64,000 nucleotides of DNA from positions 1-64,000 of the forward strand of contig NZ_OEQK01000003.1 of NCBI RefSeq assembly GCF_900240405.1. The letters are read 5' to 3'. The notes under the pieces are model-generated. The model worked only from the letters and a program-made list of their open reading frames with translations, made no database searches and was not told the origin of the DNA. Positions 25,603 through 35,163 of this stretch are shown one piece after another. This stretch comes from Salirhabdus sp. Marseille-P4669 (GTDB lineage: Bacteria > Bacillota > Bacilli > Bacillales > Alkalibacillaceae). The stretch's first letter is position 1, and every line of letters starts with the position of its first letter. A program made the position numbers and the translations under genes.

Positions 25603-26470
25603 TTAATAACTTTAATAACGTACGAGCCTCTAATTCCTCGAATTTCTGTTGAACGTGGTCTACGTTCAAACTCCATACAGCATCTTCAAGCGAACAAGAT
25701 ACTGGTACCTCGCAATGTATTTTTGCGAGATTACGAGATAAATGCAGCATTTCTAAATTCTCTTCTATCTTTTTCTTAACACCATTTGCCAGCTCATTTA
25801 AATTATCTAACAAACCGTCAATTGTTCCATATTTTGTCAACAGCTTTAATGCTGTCTTCTCGCCAATCCCTTTAACACCTGGATAATTGTCAGATGGATC
25901 ACCCATTAAACCTTTTAAATCAATAATTTGTTCGGGAAGAAGACCTCTTTCAGACAAGAAATTTTCTTGGCTATATACGGCATAATTACCTTGTCCTTTT
26001 TTTAGGATTGCTACAGAGACATTTTCTTCTACTAGTTGTAAAATGTCTTGATCACCTGTTAAAATTAGTACTTTCTGTGTTTGACCATATTCTTTTGCTA
26101 ACGTACCAATGCAATCATCTGCTTCATAGCCTGCTATTCCAACATTTGGTACACCAAAAGATTCCATTACTTCTTTTACTAAATCAAACTGAGGTATTAA
26201 TTCTATAGGAGGTTCCCCACGATTCGCTTTATATTGATCATATAATTCGTTACGAAACGTTTTACTACCCATATCCCAGCAACATATTACATGTTTAGGC
26301 TCAAATGTTTGAACTGCATCAAGAAAATATTTTAAAAATCCATATATGCCATTCGTCGGCACACCTTTATCTGTATACATAAAATTACCAGTGTAAGAAG
26401 TAGCATAAAAACCTCTAAATAATAATGCCATCCCATCCACTAGCATAATAGTCGGTTTCGTAGACATCAT
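25589..26470 (-). CDS. ypcP: 5'-3' exonuclease (flap endonuclease) YpcP
   Basis: A 293-residue PolI-type 5' nuclease. Acidic metal-site blocks: MLVDGMALLFRGF, CCWDMGSKTFRNELYDQYKA, GYEADDCIGTLA, LTGDQDILQLV, and LMGDPSDNYPGVKGIGEKTA with the helix-hairpin-helix. It removes RNA primers and flaps during lagging-strand synthesis, alongside DNA polymerase I. The gene is named ypcP in B. subtilis. AAGGAG is 6 bases before the ATG. Confidence 0.94.
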   Translation of the reverse strand: MMSTKPTIMLVDGMALLFRGFYATSYTGNFMYTDKGVPTNGIYGFLKYFLDAVQTFEPKHVICCWDMGSKTFRNELYDQYKANRGEPPIELIPQFDLVKEVMESFGVPNVGIAGYEADDCIGTLAKEYGQTQKVLILTGDQDILQLVEENVSVAILKKGQGNYAVYSQENFLSERGLLPEQIIDLKGLMGDPSDNYPGVKGIGEKTALKLLTKYGTIDGLLDNLNELANGVKKKIEENLEMLHLSRNLAKIHCEVPVSCSLEDAVWSLNVDHVQQKFEELEARTLLKLLKQVG

Positions 26471-26557
26471 TCATCGCTCCTTAAGCGCATTTTTAAACAA
26501 TCATCTACTATCATAACAGATTTTCTATCATTTGTTGAAGCAAATCATTACCAATAA

Positions 26558-27127
26558 TCAATGTAAATGGTCTGGATTATCCTGTTCGCTCGCATTCGTA
26601 ATTTCAGAGAAGATCGTTTTATTCGTTGATGGTTGTTGGGGGGACATGTTCATGAGACGTTTAAATTCGCCTACTGTTAAAGGCTTCGCATCATCTATTA
26701 GTTCATAGCCAATCTGTCCATTAGGCTCCAATGTAGCATGCTTTACATCTTCCACATTAGCAATTCCTTGCTGTCTTAATCTCATTTCCAGTTGGTCTAC
26801 GGTAAAACGAAGCTTCTTTAAATTCTGTTCTTGTATTTGCCCATTTTGAATTATAATTTTTGCTTTACCTGTTATAAATTTTTCCACTAAATTAAATTTT
26901 AATTGCAAATACTCCATGGAAACAAGTGCTATTATAAACACAGCTGCTGCAACGATCGTTCTTAAAACACTAGTTTCAATAATTGGTTGTATAATAATAG
27001 AGCCTATTGAAATCATTACAACCGTTTGCGCCAATGTCATTTGAGAAATTGACTTTCGCCCAGCAATTCTTAAAAGAATAACACCTGCTAAAACCATAAC
27101 AATAGACTGCCAAATTACAGTACCCAA
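26558..27127 (-). CDS. DUF421/YetF family membrane protein
   Basis: About 189 residues. Three N-terminal membrane helices include LLRIAGRKSISQMTLAQTVV, the family hallmark. They are followed by a cytoplasmic DUF421 domain with IIIQNGQIQEQNLKKLRFT and the end of the core at QIGYELIDDAKPLT. YetF-type proteins occur in several copies in Bacillus, some linked to spore or membrane functions; the role is unclear. The TTG at 27127 is preferred (GAGGTG 6 bases upstream) over the GTG at 27136. Confidence 0.87.
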   Translation of the reverse strand: MGTVIWQSIVMVLAGVILLRIAGRKSISQMTLAQTVVMISIGSIIIQPIIETSVLRTIVAAAVFIIALVSMEYLQLKFNLVEKFITGKAKIIIQNGQIQEQNLKKLRFTVDQLEMRLRQQGIANVEDVKHATLEPNGQIGYELIDDAKPLTVGEFKRLMNMSPQQPSTNKTIFSEITNASEQDNPDHLH

Positions 27128-27206
27128 TGATAACACCTCAATTTATGTAGAATCTCCTTCTTAGAATGGCTTATCATAGGTTTTCTCATTCTATTTAAAC
27201 AAAAGA

Positions 27207-27244
27207 AAAGGAAAGCAATAAAAAATAGTCCATTGCTTTCCTTT
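27207..27244 (-). terminator. terminator of the Mn catalase gene
   Basis: AAAGGAAAGCAAT (27207-27219) and ATTGCTTTCCTTT (27232-27244) form a perfect 13-bp stem. The minus-strand side continues into T-rich sequence. Confidence 0.85.
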
Positions 27245-27251
27245 AACAAAT

Positions 27252-28082
27252 TTACATACTAGACATTGGTGGTGTGTCATGAATGAATAGTGGTGCTGGG
27301 ATAAGAGATGGTTTTGGTCCATAAGCTTGTGGTTTTTGGATGTAACGGAACTGTCCTCTTCCATCTGGTGCAATCCCTTGAGCCCAAGGTCCACTAGCAC
27401 TTGCATCCCCACGTGAAAAGTTATAAAAATCATAGGAAACTGCTTGTTTTTCTAGTTCCCTTGGGAAGGTAGTTGGTACGACAATATCCCCTTCCATATT
27501 TTCAAGCTCATAGATTGCTGCTTTCCACTGATTTTGATGCGCTGTGTCCCGAGCAATTAAAAAGCTTAACGTATCTTTTACTCCAGGATCATCAGACATT
27601 TCATATAGGCGTACAACCTGTAAGCGTCCTTGTGATTCTGCATTTAAGTTAGCTCTAAAATCAGCCAATAAATTTCCAGAAGAGATGATGTAATCGGCAG
27701 TCCATCGATTTCCTACACTATCTGCTGGCATCGCGCCTAAGCCAGATACAATCGCATGCTGTGGATTCATACCTCCCATAATTGCTTCCAGGATCGGATT
27801 TTCTGCAGCCTGTTCTTGATCCGCTACTGGCGCATTATCCAATAGTCGCGCAATTAAAGTAGATAGCATTTCCACATGTGCAATTTCTTCTGTACCAATA
27901 TCTAATAGCATATCGCGATATTTTTTATTCGCACGACAATTAAACCCTTGGAATAGATACTGCATCATGACGGAAATTTCTCCGAATTGACCACCTAGTA
28001 CCTCTTGTAGTTTTTTTGCATATACCGGGTCTGGATGCGATGGTTTCGCGTTGTATTGAAGTTCTTTAATATGATAAAACAT
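27252..28082 (-). CDS. manganese catalase
   Basis: A 276-residue dimanganese catalase. Metal ligands lie in GGQFGEISVMMQYLFQ, GTEEIAHVEMLSTL, the Glu of LNAESQGRLQVV and RDTAHQNQW. It destroys H2O2 without haem. Length and the Pro-rich tail ending IHDTPPMSSM resemble the B. subtilis YdbD/CotJC group, some of which are spore-associated. GGAGGA precedes the ATG. It is monocistronic. The window also encodes a haem catalase (47311). Confidence 0.94.
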   Translation of the reverse strand: MFYHIKELQYNAKPSHPDPVYAKKLQEVLGGQFGEISVMMQYLFQGFNCRANKKYRDMLLDIGTEEIAHVEMLSTLIARLLDNAPVADQEQAAENPILEAIMGGMNPQHAIVSGLGAMPADSVGNRWTADYIISSGNLLADFRANLNAESQGRLQVVRLYEMSDDPGVKDTLSFLIARDTAHQNQWKAAIYELENMEGDIVVPTTFPRELEKQAVSYDFYNFSRGDASASGPWAQGIAPDGRGQFRYIQKPQAYGPKPSLIPAPLFIHDTPPMSSM

Positions 28083-28178
28083 ATAAAAATCCTCCTTCTC
28101 CTACATTCATGAACAGCTTCTATGTATCCTACGCTACAGCCTATGTTATTGTTACATAACCATAACATGAAATGAAAA

Positions 28179-28205
28179 ATGCGAGCTTAAAAATTAAGCT
28201 CGCAT
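28179..28205 (-). terminator. terminator of the 12-gene operon
   Basis: ATGCGAGCTTAA (28179-28190) pairs perfectly with TTAAGCTCGCAT (28194-28205). On the minus strand it is followed by TTTTCATTTC. It lies 73 bases after the last gene of the operon. Confidence 0.85.
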
Positions 28206-28278
28206 AAGGTAGAATTTAGAATAGGTTATCCAATAATTGATAAGAATTAGTTTATTTTATATCTAATACATATATGAA

Positions 28279-28593
28279 TTAGGAAACAATTACGTCAGTT
28301 CCTAATATCTCGGGTAATTGTAGTAAGTCAAAAATTTCCAATACATCTTTATTCACATCAGATATAGTTATGACAATCCCTTTCTCTTGTAACGTTTTTA
28401 CTAAATTAATAAGTAGTCCCATCCCTGTTGAATCAACAAAAGGAACTTCCTTTAAACTAACATTTACTTTAGAGAAATTGATTAATTTTGGTAATAATTC
28501 CTCATTTACGATTTCTGTACCCTCAATGTCTAAGTCCCCATTTAGATTAACTTTCACATTATTTTTATCGTCGGTTATTGATAATGTAAGCAT
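28279..28593 (-). CDS. STAS-domain anti-sigma factor antagonist (RsbV-like), operon gene 12
   Basis: A 104-residue single STAS domain. The phospho-acceptor region is PFVDSTGMGLLINLV with Ser55 the expected phosphorylation site. In partner switching an unphosphorylated STAS protein binds and sequesters its HATPase kinase partner, freeing the kinase's target. It is the last gene of the operon, 21 bases after fapA, with AGGAG 8 bases before the ATG. A second STAS protein is encoded at 31552. Confidence 0.92.
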   Translation of the reverse strand: MLTLSITDDKNNVKVNLNGDLDIEGTEIVNEELLPKLINFSKVNVSLKEVPFVDSTGMGLLINLVKTLQEKGIVITISDVNKDVLEIFDLLQLPEILGTDVIVS

Positions 28594-28614
28594 ACATGCA
28601 ACTCCTATTTTGTA

Positions 28615-30705
28615 TTAATAAATGATATAACCTTCATTATTTAATTTAGCTGTAATCCAATCCCTATCCTCTTTTAAGACATGTCTTGCATTGCCGATTT
28701 TTAATACAGTACCTTCATGTGCTTTGCGGATTTGAATTTGCTGATCATGTGGAGTCGCGATAACTGTCTTTGTACCATTAGCTGATCCTGCCTCTTCTAT
28801 TGATACTCCGAGTCTCCCATAGACCTCCCCACCGCGAACAATTCCACCTACAAATAGCTTTCCACCTGCGTGTACTTTCGTATTGATACAGCCTTTTCCA
28901 ATGATATTAATATCACCACTACTATATAATCTACTATTCACAGAATCCGAAATGGTAATATAAGAATTGGGCTCTACTGGAAGCTTACTAAATGTCGAAA
29001 GCTTTTCCATTTTCTCCGCTAAACTAGTTAATTTGTGTACCGTTGTCACTTGATTGGTAAGTGTTAAAAAGACCGTCCTTAACGACACTGCAATATGGGT
29101 CCAATCCTCATCTTCCAAATAATCCTGTCCATTTTCCACAACTTCCATATACTTTTTGGCGTGATTGGGGAAATCTTGAAATTTTTTCTCTAGCAATATT
29201 CTAATTAATGGTTGCAGACCGGTTACGGAAAAATCAGTTGTTTTAAAGGCAGCGGAATTAGAAAGTTGTTTAATTAAAATAATCATTTTCTCAAGCTGTT
29301 GATGCATTATTCCAATTAAGTGTCCCAATTCCATAATTAACATATTATTCTTTCCAGCATCTAGACTACAGTTTGTAACATTGCCTTTTACGATTATGGA
29401 CTTCATCGTAGTTAAGTTAGAATAGCTTGCGGATTTATGAACATAAATGTCTCCATCCGCTTCCACGGTCATATAATCCTCAACTTCACCTGTAATTTCA
29501 ACATCTCCATTAAAACGAATATTCCCAGAAGAAAGGCTCACATTATCTTGATGTAATAATTTTGGAATAATAGATGCTTTGATTAACATCCCTCTTTTTT
29601 CAATAAAAGGTCGACCAGACTCTGTTGCAACAAGCTTGTCCTCTATTAATTCTGTTCCTACCCCTGTCTTTAACTTTATGGGATGCGTTTGTTTTGCCGG
29701 TAATGGATCATTCGTAACGGTTACCCCAGGAATACCCGGAATAGGAGGATGAACGATGGCGATTACCATCCCTTTTTCCACAGTTGGTATTAATTTACTT
29801 TCTCTAAAATCAATCGTTCCATCTTCGTTTTCAACAAGTCCATTTTTAGGCTGGACATCAACCAATACTTCTAACCATCCATCCTCGCCTTGGTGGGCAT
29901 TTCTTCCTTCTGCTATAACAAAGTCTCCAGCTGTACTAGCATTAATAGCCTTCATAATTTCCGTGTGATTCAGATTAAAAATAATGCGACGATTTTCGAG
30001 TTCCTTTAAGACTAATTGATATTCCAACGTATTGATGACGTTTTGTTTTTCTTCTACTAATAGTTCAATATGTTCATTTGGCTCTACTTCTCTCAAATTT
30101 CGAATTGTTTGAAGACCAGGCTCTACATGAAGAATAGCTTTTAATCCATTCTCTATTATCGATATGTTCCACTTCGTTTCGGAAATAGATTCCCGTTCAA
30201 ATTTGACATGTAAGCTGTCTTTTTCCGAAATGATTGCAGATTTATCTTTAACAAGCTGTTGATTTTTATATAACTGAATATTTGGTCCAATCGAAACAGT
30301 CGAGAAATGATCAGGAGCATCCTTTACATAAATTTGATTATCCTTTATCCAGGCTTTTCCTATTACATTCTCATTGTTTCTATTACCCTCATCCGATATT
30401 GGTAGTAGGTTATCCTCACGTAAGGAGAGGGATTCTGGTAAACCTTCGATTAGACCTTCCCAAACATTAGTTTGATTTGGATAAGCTTCCACTAATTTAT
30501 GTTCATTTAAAGAAGTACTGTTGGTAGCATAATGGTTTGTTAATGTTAGCTTCACGATTGCTGGTTTTTTTCCAATACCAATAAATCCATTTGTTTCGTG
30601 TTGTATGATTTCAATGTCTACTTCCGCTTCCGAAACATGCATTAATTGTAAGCCAATACGAATTGCTTCTTCTAGGTTTTTCCCTTTCGAAATTAGGTTT
30701 TGCAT
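28615..30705 (-). CDS. FapA (DUF342) family protein, operon gene 11
   Basis: A 696-residue protein. Residues 1-55 look like a Jag_N domain (KGKNLEEAIRIGLQLM, GFIGIGKKPAIVKL). The remainder has the FapA/DUF342 pattern: VIAEGRNAHQGEDGWLEVL, HPPIPGIPGVTVT, and a C-terminal right-handed beta-helix region with SSGDINIIGKGCINTKVHAG and FVGGIVRGGEVYGRLG. FapA proteins polymerise or scaffold and have been tied to flagellar pole organisation in Vibrio. Here it sits inside a signalling operon. AAGGAGG precedes the ATG. Confidence 0.9.
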   Translation of the reverse strand: MQNLISKGKNLEEAIRIGLQLMHVSEAEVDIEIIQHETNGFIGIGKKPAIVKLTLTNHYATNSTSLNEHKLVEAYPNQTNVWEGLIEGLPESLSLREDNLLPISDEGNRNNENVIGKAWIKDNQIYVKDAPDHFSTVSIGPNIQLYKNQQLVKDKSAIISEKDSLHVKFERESISETKWNISIIENGLKAILHVEPGLQTIRNLREVEPNEHIELLVEEKQNVINTLEYQLVLKELENRRIIFNLNHTEIMKAINASTAGDFVIAEGRNAHQGEDGWLEVLVDVQPKNGLVENEDGTIDFRESKLIPTVEKGMVIAIVHPPIPGIPGVTVTNDPLPAKQTHPIKLKTGVGTELIEDKLVATESGRPFIEKRGMLIKASIIPKLLHQDNVSLSSGNIRFNGDVEITGEVEDYMTVEADGDIYVHKSASYSNLTTMKSIIVKGNVTNCSLDAGKNNMLIMELGHLIGIMHQQLEKMIILIKQLSNSAAFKTTDFSVTGLQPLIRILLEKKFQDFPNHAKKYMEVVENGQDYLEDEDWTHIAVSLRTVFLTLTNQVTTVHKLTSLAEKMEKLSTFSKLPVEPNSYITISDSVNSRLYSSGDINIIGKGCINTKVHAGGKLFVGGIVRGGEVYGRLGVSIEEAGSANGTKTVIATPHDQQIQIRKAHEGTVLKIGNARHVLKEDRDWITAKLNNEGYIIY

Positions 30706-30722
30706 TTTATACCTCCTTTCGG

Positions 30723-31550
30723 TTATAACATCGGACTATTATAGCTAGTTATATTTGTACTCCCTTTATTGACCTTAAGTAATACCATCGTGATATCGTC
30801 TTTTTGTGGAGCATTATTTGTAAATTTAGAAATAGAGTCATTAATCGCATTCTCAATTTCATTTATATCCAAAGTATTATTCCGAAGTAGGACTTCATTC
30901 AGACGATCAATACGATACATTTCCCCTCCAGCATTTTGGGCTTCAATAATGCCATCTGTGTAAAAGAATACAAGGTCTTCATCGTTTAATGTTACGGTAC
31001 TTTCCATATATTCTGTATTAGGTAACCCACCAAGCATAACACCCTTAACCTTAGGTAATTCCAATAAATTCTGAGAACCTCTTGCTATAATTGGCAAATA
31101 ATGACCTGCACTCGCATAGGTTAAAGTTTTCTTTTCAGGGTCCCAATCTGCACATAAAAGCGTAACAAAGGAACCTAATACCCGTAAGTCCTGATAAATT
31201 GCTTTATTCATAGCGGTTAGCGTGTCACCAGGTCCATGCGTACTTTCCGCTGCACTACGAAATGCTCCTCTTGTTAATATCATTAACATTGCTGCAGGAA
31301 TACCCTTCCCCATTACATCCCCAATAATAATTCGAAGCTTCCCATTGGAAAGAGGATAAAAATCATAGTAATCTCCACCAATCAATCGGGCTGGGATTGA
31401 AATTCCTGAGACTTCACTTTTTTCTAGTTCTGGTTTTTTTCCATTAAGTAACTTCATTTGAATGTTGCGAGCGAGTTTTATTTCACGCTCTAATGTTTTA
31501 TCCATTGTTCCGTCTGGCATGAAGTCATAAAGGAAATCCCTTCGAAACAT
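30723..31550 (-). CDS. PP2C/SpoIIE-type serine phosphatase, operon gene 10
   Basis: A 275-residue phosphatase. After a short N-terminal helix (about 20-40), the SpoIIE domain shows IGGDYYDFYPL, GDVMGKGIPAAMLM, YASAGHYLPI, FFYTDGIIEAQN and KDDITMVLLK, with the metal-binding Asp residues intact. Such enzymes (RsbU, RsbP) dephosphorylate STAS antagonists. The probable substrates are the operon's own STAS proteins. It starts 1 base after the STAS gene at 31552. No sensory domain is fused, so input presumably comes from the neighbouring membrane sensor. Confidence 0.93.
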   Translation of the reverse strand: MFRRDFLYDFMPDGTMDKTLEREIKLARNIQMKLLNGKKPELEKSEVSGISIPARLIGGDYYDFYPLSNGKLRIIIGDVMGKGIPAAMLMILTRGAFRSAAESTHGPGDTLTAMNKAIYQDLRVLGSFVTLLCADWDPEKKTLTYASAGHYLPIIARGSQNLLELPKVKGVMLGGLPNTEYMESTVTLNDEDLVFFYTDGIIEAQNAGGEMYRIDRLNEVLLRNNTLDINEIENAINDSISKFTNNAPQKDDITMVLLKVNKGSTNITSYNSPML

Positions 31551-31551
31551 A

Positions 31552-31878
31552 TCAGTTCCCTCCCTTTTTCAATGACTCCATGATTTTAAAGACACCAATC
31601 GTATCAAATAACATTTGAACTTCCTCATTTATCCCAACAAGCTCAACTTCAAAATCATTCGTATTTGCCTCATGAACTAAATTTATTATTGCCCCAATTC
31701 CTGTTGAGTCAATAAACTGCAAACCGCTAAAGTCAACAATTACGTTGTTAATCCATTTTTCAAGAGATCGTATTTCCTCAATAAACGGATCCATTGAGGA
31801 ATAATCCAATACTCCATCCAAAGCTAACGTACAACGATCTCCATCTATTTTCTTCACCACATTAATTAATGGTTCCAT
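31552..31878 (-). CDS. STAS-domain anti-sigma factor antagonist, operon gene 9
   Basis: A 108-residue STAS protein with VDFSGLQFIDSTGIGAIINL and Ser58 as the probable phospho-site. It is flanked by the membrane sensor gene (20-base gap) and the phosphatase gene (1-base gap). The presence of two separate STAS proteins with one phosphatase and one kinase suggests either two outputs or an ordered relay. Confidence 0.92.
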   Translation of the reverse strand: MEPLINVVKKIDGDRCTLALDGVLDYSSMDPFIEEIRSLEKWINNVIVDFSGLQFIDSTGIGAIINLVHEANTNDFEVELVGINEEVQMLFDTIGVFKIMESLKKGGN

Positions 31879-31898
31879 TCCTTCACCACCTAATTCCC

Positions 31899-33476
31899 TT
31901 ACTTTTCATTAGCATCTAGATTAAATGTTTCCATGCTTTCTAATAGGTCCTTTGCGATATCCGTTAAAGCCGCAGATTGTCCGTGTAGGGATTTCAATAC
32001 ATCCGCAAGCGTGATTGTCATTTCTGTTGATACAGAGGAACGAACCTTCACAAGTTCTCGCATATCGACCACTTTCGCTAGTATGGCTTTTGAATCATCT
32101 GTGTTTATCGTTTGTAAATAGTTTTCTAGTTTTTCGATTAAATATAAGAGTTCATCAAGACTTTCGCGAGTTTCAGATGTATATTCCATTGACATGACAT
32201 ATACTTTATCGACTGAATTATCCGCTTCAGATTCCAGCATGTAGGCATATCTTTCGGTTTGAACCGCTTTTTCACGGGTTTGGCTCAATACGTCGTTTAA
32301 TGTCTGGGCCATTTTGTTTGCACTCACAGAAAGCTGTCCTAGTTCACCAAAGTTTTTAACATGACTCCTAGCCGTAAAATCTCCCTTTTCTAGCGATTTG
32401 ATTTGTGTTTTTATTTTTGTAATATTTTCATAGATGCGATTAAAGAATCTTGTTGTCATAAAGAATAATACTAATAAGGATATAAAACCGAACGAAATCA
32501 AAATAAAGGAATACGTTGTAAATGGCGCGCTCATCTTCTCATAATCCATTGCTACATAAATCACATTTCCATCATTTATAGGAATAAACATTTTGTAGAT
32601 TTTATTCCCATTATGTTCATCTAACCTTGAAACGGATTTAGACTCCTCTAGCATCTTGATGATTACTTCATCTTCCACTTTGTACGTATAGTTTCCATAT
32701 ACAATTTTTTCTAAAGGCGGATACATTGCCTCAGCTAAGCTAGGATCTTTGAAAACGAGTGGATTCAATACAGCTATTTCTTTCGCTAATTCGTTTGTTT
32801 GAAGTACTTGTTGAATCCATGTCTCTGGACCAACGGATTGTGTAAACTGATAGACTTCATTTGCTTCGATAAATACTGAGATAATATAATCTGTCCCTTT
32901 TTCGTGATAGTAACTATATTTAAAGAATTCTGGTTCTTCTCTAGAGCCCGATTGCGCAGTATACAAAATAAATGTATCATCGCTTTGATAACTATAGATG
33001 GTTGGTGCATCTACTTTTTTTTCATGTAAAAAGTTTTGAAATTGTAAATACAGTTCTTCCCCTAGACTTGCCATAGAAAAACCAAGTTCAGCTGGCTCTG
33101 TTGTTTTTACAACAGCTATATCATTCTCAACTTCAGCAAATATATCAATTCCTGCAACGTTCATCTCTTCTTTTAATTCTTGTAGCTGTTCCTCGGTAAT
33201 ATCCGCTTGATTCTTAGGTAAATGGTCCCCAATTCTTTCTGAAATGGATTCTAATTTATAATCAATTTGTTGTTCAATTGCTCTAGAAGCGAGATTTGTT
33301 TCCTCAATCCCTTGTTTGATACTATGTCCAATATTCGTCGCTTCCCGTTTAACATTATCCTCTACTTGTTTATCAATAATGAAGTATTGTATTATTCCGC
33401 TGACAATTGTTATCGTAACTAATATTAATAATAATGTTAGATTAAATTGACGCTTTAACGTTCTCTCTCTTTTCAC
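31899..33476 (-). CDS. dCache-HAMP membrane sensor without output domain, operon gene 8
   Basis: A 525-residue protein: short basic N-terminus, TM1 (about 11-34), a large extracytoplasmic region (about 35-318, probably double Cache), TM2 (about 320-342), HAMP (about 342-395) and a cytoplasmic coiled-coil tail to 525. There is no kinase, methyl-accepting, GGDEF or PP2C domain. The neighbouring phosphatase has no sensor domain, so this looks like a split RsbP/RsbU-type system with sensing in one protein and catalysis in another. The start is GTG with AAGGGG upstream. Confidence 0.85.
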   Translation of the reverse strand: MKRERTLKRQFNLTLLLILVTITIVSGIIQYFIIDKQVEDNVKREATNIGHSIKQGIEETNLASRAIEQQIDYKLESISERIGDHLPKNQADITEEQLQELKEEMNVAGIDIFAEVENDIAVVKTTEPAELGFSMASLGEELYLQFQNFLHEKKVDAPTIYSYQSDDTFILYTAQSGSREEPEFFKYSYYHEKGTDYIISVFIEANEVYQFTQSVGPETWIQQVLQTNELAKEIAVLNPLVFKDPSLAEAMYPPLEKIVYGNYTYKVEDEVIIKMLEESKSVSRLDEHNGNKIYKMFIPINDGNVIYVAMDYEKMSAPFTTYSFILISFGFISLLVLFFMTTRFFNRIYENITKIKTQIKSLEKGDFTARSHVKNFGELGQLSVSANKMAQTLNDVLSQTREKAVQTERYAYMLESEADNSVDKVYVMSMEYTSETRESLDELLYLIEKLENYLQTINTDDSKAILAKVVDMRELVKVRSSVSTEMTITLADVLKSLHGQSAALTDIAKDLLESMETFNLDANEK

Positions 33477-33490
33477 TTTTTCTAATCCCC

Positions 33491-34930
33491 TTAATTTAAA
33501 TACATTTTCTTCAACGTGACTTTATCAACTTTTCCGTTTACCATTGGAACTTCTTCTATGAAGATTATTTGATCTGGTACTTTGTATCCCGCTATTTTTT
33601 TTGTGCAATAGTGGGAGAGTTCCTTCGTATCTGTTTGTTGGTTTGCTATAATGAAAGCTACAATTTGTTCCCCATAAACCGCGTGTGGCGCTCCAAGTAC
33701 AACAGCTCTCTCAACAGAAGAATGCTGCTCCAATACATTTTCCACTTCACCTGGAATAACCTGTTGGCCACCCTTTTTAATCATGTCTTTCTTTCTTCCA
33801 AGAATGACAAATTTACGGCCTGGCATCTCTTTAACAATATCGCCTGTATGAATAAAACCATTTTCATCAAATATTTCTTTATTTAATTGCGGATTTTTAT
33901 AATATCCAACAAATGATGTTTTTGATTTGGTGAGTAATTCTCCGTCTTTTATGACATAGTCAGCATTATCAACTAACGTAAACTCCATACTATTTCGTAA
34001 GTCACAGGATGCCAATGCACCTGCTTCAGAAGTTCCATATAAACTTAAGAATACACAGTCATTCATATCCTCGAATTGGCTGATATAATCTTTTTGGACA
34101 TTTTCTCCACCTAGACCGACTAACTCGATGTTTTTTGCAATCGTAGCGTTAAGTCCTTTCGCTACTTGATATATTGCTTTGAAAATGGAAGGGGTACTAA
34201 TAACCTTATTACAGTTATTTTCTTCCATCAAATTCACCATTTTGGGGAAGTCAAATGTTTCTGGATAAAGCATATTCGTACCACTGTGTAAGGAATAAAA
34301 TAAATACATGGTCCCCAAGAAGCTTGTCGGTGGTATATTTATTAGCACATTGTCTGCAATTTGGAAGTCACCATAATTCGGTAGCATTTGATAAACGTGA
34401 TCCAAAAGGTCTGCACTTAACACCAACCCCTTTGGAGTGCCGGTGCTACCAGAAGACGTACAGATAAACGTGATTTCGTGCTCTTCTAATGGCTTATTTT
34501 CACCAACGAATTCAGATTTGGACCAATCCGAATTATTCGTTTGCCGATATAGGATTGTTTCCATTTTTAGCTCTTTTGCCCAGTTCTCGATTGTTTCCCC
34601 AAAAGGAAATCCATTATGTTCATCTACAGAAAAAACAATATGAGGATTCATAAATTGTAATACAGATGTTAAATCTTCCTTTCTAAGTTGCCAGCTAATT
34701 GGCACCACTGTGCCCCCTAATTTATTAATTGCTAATGTAAGGGCAACATAAGTGGATAATTTAGGTACAAGTACTCCCACTCTTTTCTTCTTCAATTCCT
34801 TATCTTCCAGTAACGAAACAAAATAATGAACTTCATCCATAATATTTTTCGCGTTATACTTTCCTGAAAACGTCGATATTAACACTTTGTCTTCGGAATG
34901 TTGGAATAAGTTATCTAAAATAGGCTTCAT
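33491..34930 (-). CDS. AMP-dependent acyl/aryl-CoA synthetase-like (ANL) enzyme, operon gene 7
   Basis: A 479-residue adenylate-forming enzyme with all core motifs: CTSSGSTGTPKG (P-loop), SLYGTSEAG, GFIHTGDI, RKFVILGRKKDMIKKGG and the C-terminal lysine motif NGKVDK. It activates a carboxylate as AMP ester and transfers it to a thiol. The adjacent acyl carrier protein gene overlaps it by 4 bases (ATGA), so the acceptor is probably that ACP, not CoA. The carboxylate is unknown. Confidence 0.92.
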   Translation of the reverse strand: MKPILDNLFQHSEDKVLISTFSGKYNAKNIMDEVHYFVSLLEDKELKKKRVGVLVPKLSTYVALTLAINKLGGTVVPISWQLRKEDLTSVLQFMNPHIVFSVDEHNGFPFGETIENWAKELKMETILYRQTNNSDWSKSEFVGENKPLEEHEITFICTSSGSTGTPKGLVLSADLLDHVYQMLPNYGDFQIADNVLINIPPTSFLGTMYLFYSLHSGTNMLYPETFDFPKMVNLMEENNCNKVISTPSIFKAIYQVAKGLNATIAKNIELVGLGGENVQKDYISQFEDMNDCVFLSLYGTSEAGALASCDLRNSMEFTLVDNADYVIKDGELLTKSKTSFVGYYKNPQLNKEIFDENGFIHTGDIVKEMPGRKFVILGRKKDMIKKGGQQVIPGEVENVLEQHSSVERAVVLGAPHAVYGEQIVAFIIANQQTDTKELSHYCTKKIAGYKVPDQIIFIEEVPMVNGKVDKVTLKKMYLN

Positions 34931-35163
34931 ATACGTTCCTCCTGAGAAATAATGTTATAAATGCTCCCAACTGTTTTTAGGCTGTCTGCTTTTATAAACC
35001 TTTCAAATTCAACGTTGGTAGCTTCAGAGATTTGAATTAATAGGTTTACCATATTTAAGGAATCAACACCTAGATCATCTACAAACTGCGCATCCTTAGT
35101 TATGGTATTGGCAGGTATATTTGTAAAGTCTGATAACATTTCAACGAATTGTTTAAAATTCAT
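34927..35163 (-). CDS. acyl carrier protein, operon gene 6
   Basis: A 78-residue carrier protein with the phosphopantetheine site DDLGVDSLNMVNL (Ser35). It is distinct from a fatty-acid AcpP because it sits between a hydrolase and an adenylating enzyme and overlaps both (11 and 4 bases). It probably holds the acyl or aminoacyl group loaded by the adjacent ANL enzyme. Confidence 0.93.
   Translation of the reverse strand: MNFKQFVEMLSDFTNIPANTITKDAQFVDDLGVDSLNMVNLLIQISEATNVEFERFIKADSLKTVGSIYNIISQEERI

Noticed and set aside
27191-27433. 80-codon frame overlapping the end of the Mn catalase gene
   Set aside because: Same strand, different frame of a well-supported gene, and it runs through the terminator.
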